Shown here piece by piece: positions 42,035 through 44,868 of a DNA stretch of 44,868 nucleotides. Origin of the DNA: Cellulomonas biazotea (GTDB lineage: Bacteria; Actinomycetota; Actinomycetes; Actinomycetales; Cellulomonadaceae). The position numbers and the translations under genes are program-made. The notes beneath the pieces are model-generated. The model was not told the origin of the DNA and ran no database searches. It saw nothing but the letters and a program-made list of their open reading frames with translations. Numbering within the stretch: the stretch's first letter is position 1; each line of letters begins with the position of its first letter. The stretch spans positions 1-44,868 of the forward strand of contig NZ_BIMR01000100.1 of assembly GCF_004306155.1 (NCBI RefSeq), in the 5' to 3' direction.

Positions 42035-42155
42035 ATCCCGTCCCGCCGGGCCGCCATGTTGAGGTAGCCGCCAGTCGCCGTGGACTCCCCCCGGGCGACT
42101 CGCGCCCGGCCGGGACGGTCCGCCCGGGTGTGCCGAACGACACCCGGAGGACCAC

Positions 42156-44777
42156 GTGTCCACACACCGCAAGCCAGCAGGGGTGAGGCGGCGCCTGCGC
42201 GCCGTCGCGACCGCTGCGACGGCGACGGCACTCGCCGTCGTCCCACTCACGAGCCTCGCGACGGGCGCGAGCGCCGCGCCCACGCACGTCGACAACCCCT
42301 ACGCCGGCGCGGTGCAGTACGTGAACCCCACGTGGGCCGCCTCGGTGAACGCCGCCGCCGGCCGCCAGAGCGCGGACCCGACCCTCGCCGCGAAGATGCG
42401 GACGGTCGCGGGCCAGCCGACGGCCGTGTGGATGGACCGGATCAGCGCCATCACCGGCAACGCGGACGGCAACGGCCTGAAGTTCCACCTCGACAACGCC
42501 GTCACGCAGCAGAAGGCCGCGGGCAAGCCGCTCGTCTTCAACCTCGTCATCTACGACCTGCCGGGCCGCGACTGCTACGCGCTCGCGTCGAACGGCGAGC
42601 TCCCGGCGACCGACGCGGGCCTCGCGCGGTACAAGACCGAGTACATCGACCCGATCGCGGACCTGCTCGACAACCCGGAGTACGAGAACATCCGGATCGC
42701 CGCGACCATCGAGCCCGACTCGCTGCCGAACCTGGTCACCAACATGAGCCAGCCGGAGTGCCAGCAGTCGGCGCCGTACTACCGCCAGGGCGTCAAGTAC
42801 GCGCTCGACAAGCTGCACGCCATCCCGAACGTCTACAACTACATCGACATCGGCCACTCGGGCTGGCTCGGCTGGGACAGCAACGCCGGTCCCGCCGCCA
42901 CGCTCTTCGCCGAGGTCGCCAAGTCGACGACCGCGGGCTTCGCGTCGATCGACGGGTTCGTCTCCGACGTCGCCAACACGACGCCGCTCGAGGAGCCGTA
43001 CCTGCCCGACTCGTCGCTGACGATCAACAACAACCCGATCCGGTCGTCGAAGTTCTACGAGTGGAACTTCGACTTCGACGAGGTCGACTTCGCGGCGCAC
43101 ATGCACCGCCTCCTCGTCGCCGCAGGCTTCCCGTCGACGCTCGGCATGCTCGTCGACACCTCGCGCAACGGCTGGGGCGGCCCGAACCGGCCCACCGCCG
43201 TCTCGACGAGCACCGACATCAACACCTACGTCGACCAGTCCCGCGTCGACCGTCGCGTCCACCGTGGCGCGTGGTGCAACCCGCTCGGTGCCGGCATCGG
43301 CCGGTTCCCGGAGGCCTCGCCGTCCGGCTACGCCGCGTCGTACATCGACGCCTTCGTCTGGATCAAGCCCCCGGGTGAGTCCGACGGTGCGTCGACCGAC
43401 ATCCCGAACGACCAGGGCAAGCGGTTCGACCGCATGTGCGACCCGACCTTCGTGTCGCCCAAGCTGAGCAACCAGCTCACCGGTGCCACCCCGAACGCGC
43501 CGCTCGCCGGCCAGTGGTTCGAGGAGCAGTTCGTCACGCTCGTGAAGAACGCCTACCCCGTCATCGGCGGCACGACGCCGGTCGAGGACACCCAGGCGCC
43601 GTCGGTCCCGTCCGGCCTCACCGCCGGCACGACCACGTCGACCTCGGTCCCGCTGACGTGGACCGCGTCGACCGACAACGTCGCCGTCACCGGCTACGAC
43701 GTCTACCGCGGCACGACGCTGGTCGCGACCGCCACCTCGACGAGCTACACGGTCACGGGCCTGTCGCCCGCGACGGCGTACTCGTTCACCGTCCGCGCCA
43801 AGGACGCGGCGGGCAACGTCTCGGCGGCCTCCACGGCGGTCTCCGCGACCACGCAGTCCGGCACGGTCACGGACACGACGGCGCCGTCGGTGCCGACTGG
43901 CCTGACGGCCGGCACGACGACGACCACGACGGTCCCGCTGTCGTGGAACGCGTCGACCGACAACACCGGCGGGTCCGGCGTGGCCGGCTACGAGGTGCTG
44001 CGCGGCTCGACGGTCGTCGCCACGACCACGTCGACGAGCTACACGGTGACGGGCCTGACGGCCGGCACGGCGTACTCGTTCTCCGTGCGGGCCAAGGACG
44101 TCGCGGGCAACACGTCCGCCGCGTCGGCAGCCGTCTCGGCCACGACCAAGACGGACACCGTGGTCGACACCACGGCGCCGTCGGTCCCGACGGGTCTCGC
44201 CGCGGGCTCCGCGACGACCTCGTCGATCCCGCTGTCGTGGAACGCCTCGACGGACAACGCCGGCGGGTCCGGCGTGGCCGGCTACGAGGTCTACCGCGGC
44301 ACGACTCTGCTGGCGACCGTGACCACGACCTCGTACACGGCGACGGGCCTCACGGCCGGCACGACGTACGCGTTCACGGTCAAGGCCAAGGACGTCGCGG
44401 GCAACATCTCCGCGGCCACCGCGGCGCTGTCCGCCTCGACGCTGCCCAGCAACCCGACGGGCGGCTGCACCGTGAAGTACACGGCCAGCTCGTGGAACAC
44501 CGGCTTCACCGGCTCGGTCAAGGTCACGAACAACGGCACCAGCGCGCTCAACGGCTGGACGCTCGGCTTCTCGTTCGCGAACGGCCAGCAGGTGACGCAG
44601 GGCTGGAGCGCCGAGTGGTCGCAGAGCGGTGCCGCGGTGACGGCCAAGAACGCCGCGTGGAACGGGACGCTCGCTGCGGGCGGCTCGGTCGACGTCGGCT
44701 TCAACGGCTCGCACACGGGCACGAACAACGCGCCGACGGCCTTCACGCTCAACGGCGTGGCGTGCACGGTCGCGTGA
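42156..44777 (+). CDS. cbhA: Secreted GH6 exoglucanase CbhA (Cel6B), GH6-FN3x3-CBM2
   Basis: An 873-residue cellobiohydrolase that cuts cellobiose from cellulose chain ends. A signal peptide (basic RRRLRAV, then a hydrophobic core) ends at ASA after residue 40. The GH6 domain (about 42-470) has [66 protein letters not shown] and [14 protein letters not shown], and retains the conserved Asp residues. Three fibronectin type III repeats (about 480-565, 570-660, 668-758) lead to a CBM2 (about 768-873, [16 protein letters not shown] to GVACTVA). It is nearly the same as the Cellulomonas fimi enzyme in length and order. GTG 42156 has GGAGG seven bases upstream. The FN3 repeats are close at the DNA level and prone to recombination. 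Confidence 0.97.
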   Translation: MSTHRKPAGVRRRLRAVATAATATALAVVPLTSLATGASAAPTHVDNPYAGAVQYVNPTWAASVNAAAGRQSADPTLAAKMRTVAGQPTAVWMDRISAITGNADGNGLKFHLDNAVTQQKAAGKPLVFNLVIYDLPGRDCYALASNGELPATDAGLARYKTEYIDPIADLLDNPEYENIRIAATIEPDSLPNLVTNMSQPECQQSAPYYRQGVKYALDKLHAIPNVYNYIDIGHSGWLGWDSNAGPAATLFAEVAKSTTAGFASIDGFVSDVANTTPLEEPYLPDSSLTINNNPIRSSKFYEWNFDFDEVDFAAHMHRLLVAAGFPSTLGMLVDTSRNGWGGPNRPTAVSTSTDINTYVDQSRVDRRVHRGAWCNPLGAGIGRFPEASPSGYAASYIDAFVWIKPPGESDGASTDIPNDQGKRFDRMCDPTFVSPKLSNQLTGATPNAPLAGQWFEEQFVTLVKNAYPVIGGTTPVEDTQAPSVPSGLTAGTTTSTSVPLTWTASTDNVAVTGYDVYRGTTLVATATSTSYTVTGLSPATAYSFTVRAKDAAGNVSAASTAVSATTQSGTVTDTTAPSVPTGLTAGTTTTTTVPLSWNASTDNTGGSGVAGYEVLRGSTVVATTTSTSYTVTGLTAGTAYSFSVRAKDVAGNTSAASAAVSATTKTDTVVDTTAPSVPTGLAAGSATTSSIPLSWNASTDNAGGSGVAGYEVYRGTTLLATVTTTSYTATGLTAGTTYAFTVKAKDVAGNISAATAALSASTLPSNPTGGCTVKYTASSWNTGFTGSVKVTNNGTSALNGWTLGFSFANGQQVTQGWSAEWSQSGAAVTAKNAAWNGTLAAGGSVDVGFNGSHTGTNNAPTAFTLNGVACTVA

Positions 44778-44782
44778 CCTGA

Positions 44783-44797
44783 GGTGCCCACGGCACC
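44783..44797 (+). repeat. Small hairpin after cbhA
   Basis: GGTGCC (44783-44788) and GGCACC (44792-44797) pair around CAC, five bases past the stop codon. It probably adds to the terminator that follows. Confidence 0.45.
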
Positions 44798-44811
44798 GAC
44801 CGCATGACAGG

Positions 44812-44846
44812 GCGGGGGTCCTCCGGATGTCCCGGAGGACCCCCGC
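44812..44846 (+). terminator. Strong intrinsic-type terminator of cbhA
   Basis: GCGGGGGTCCTCCGG (44812-44826) pairs perfectly with CCGGAGGACCCCCGC (44832-44846) around the loop ATGTC. The 15-base-pair stem is followed by TCCCGTCTGTCC, which is pyrimidine-rich but not a true U tract. Confidence 0.85.
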
Positions 44847-44868
44847 TCCCGTCTGTCCGGCCCACCAC

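Noticed and set aside
41322-44714. Open frame of 1130 codons on the minus strand opposite lacI and cbhA
   Set aside because: It is the mirror of the GC-rich codon pattern of the plus-strand genes. The translation is Arg/Gly/Val-rich with no domain, and cbhA is certain.
1-44868. tRNA or rRNA genes
   Set aside because: I saw no cloverleaf-like segment with a GGTTCGAATCC-type T arm and no rRNA sequence; a tRNAscan run would settle this.

Overview
This window is high-GC actinobacterial chromosome, almost certainly from Cellulomonas or a very close relative. The strongest marker is the last gene: a secreted GH6 exoglucanase with three fibronectin type III repeats and a C-terminal CBM2, which is the architecture and near-identical sequence of Cellulomonas fimi CbhA/Cel6B. 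GTG starts, third-position GC bias, RbpA, PafBC, GarA/FtsR and the Ppm1 lipoglycan enzyme all agree with this.

Layout. 1-2263: end of rsmB and rpe. 2400-6971: an FMN-riboswitch-controlled riboflavin operon, ribD-ribE-ribBA-ribH followed by a PnuC-family transporter (probably ribM). 7014-8637: hisE, hisG and a PH-domain membrane protein. 8685-17254: a divergent DUF3866 gene, then pafB-pafC, a small membrane protein, tatA-tatC, a diacylglycerol-kinase-like gene and the Ski2-like helicase helY. 17349-22229: amidohydrolase, a 524-base gap with promoter-like and hairpin signals, lnt (broken by one in-frame TAG), ppm1, and rbpA on the other strand with a SigR/SigH-like promoter. 22423-24599: aldo/keto reductase, a hypothetical protein and a UPF0303 heme-binding-like protein. 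24654-26635: tyrosine recombinase beside about 930 bases with no convincing gene, holding three copies of a 12-base motif, two of them extending into 20-base inverted repeats. 26636-29056: GNAT acetyltransferase, small acidic protein, metallo-beta-lactamase-fold hydrolase and an orphan ParA. 29166-35364: on the minus strand, a block matching mycobacterial Rv1822-Rv1830 in order (pgsA-like, DUF881, Sbp/DUF1290, DUF881, garA, ftsR, bifunctional nuclease, MerR) but without gcvH. 35522-37955: CoA-binding protein and a DeaD-type RNA helicase. 38090-44777: a carbohydrate-degradation locus with a large PBP-PAS-degenerate-GGDEF protein divergent from a LacI repressor, then cbhA.

How the genes work together. 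The rib genes form one translationally coupled flavin synthesis and probable uptake unit under FMN control. The garA/ftsR block probably joins 2-oxoglutarate/kinase signalling to cell division and envelope functions. The last block looks like a sugar-sensing regulatory pair (LacI repressor plus an unusual HTH-less LacI-like sensor with PAS and degenerate GGDEF modules) next to a major cellulase. Many genes here start 6-8 bases after a TANNNT hexamer, which suggests widespread leaderless transcription and helps choose several GTG starts.
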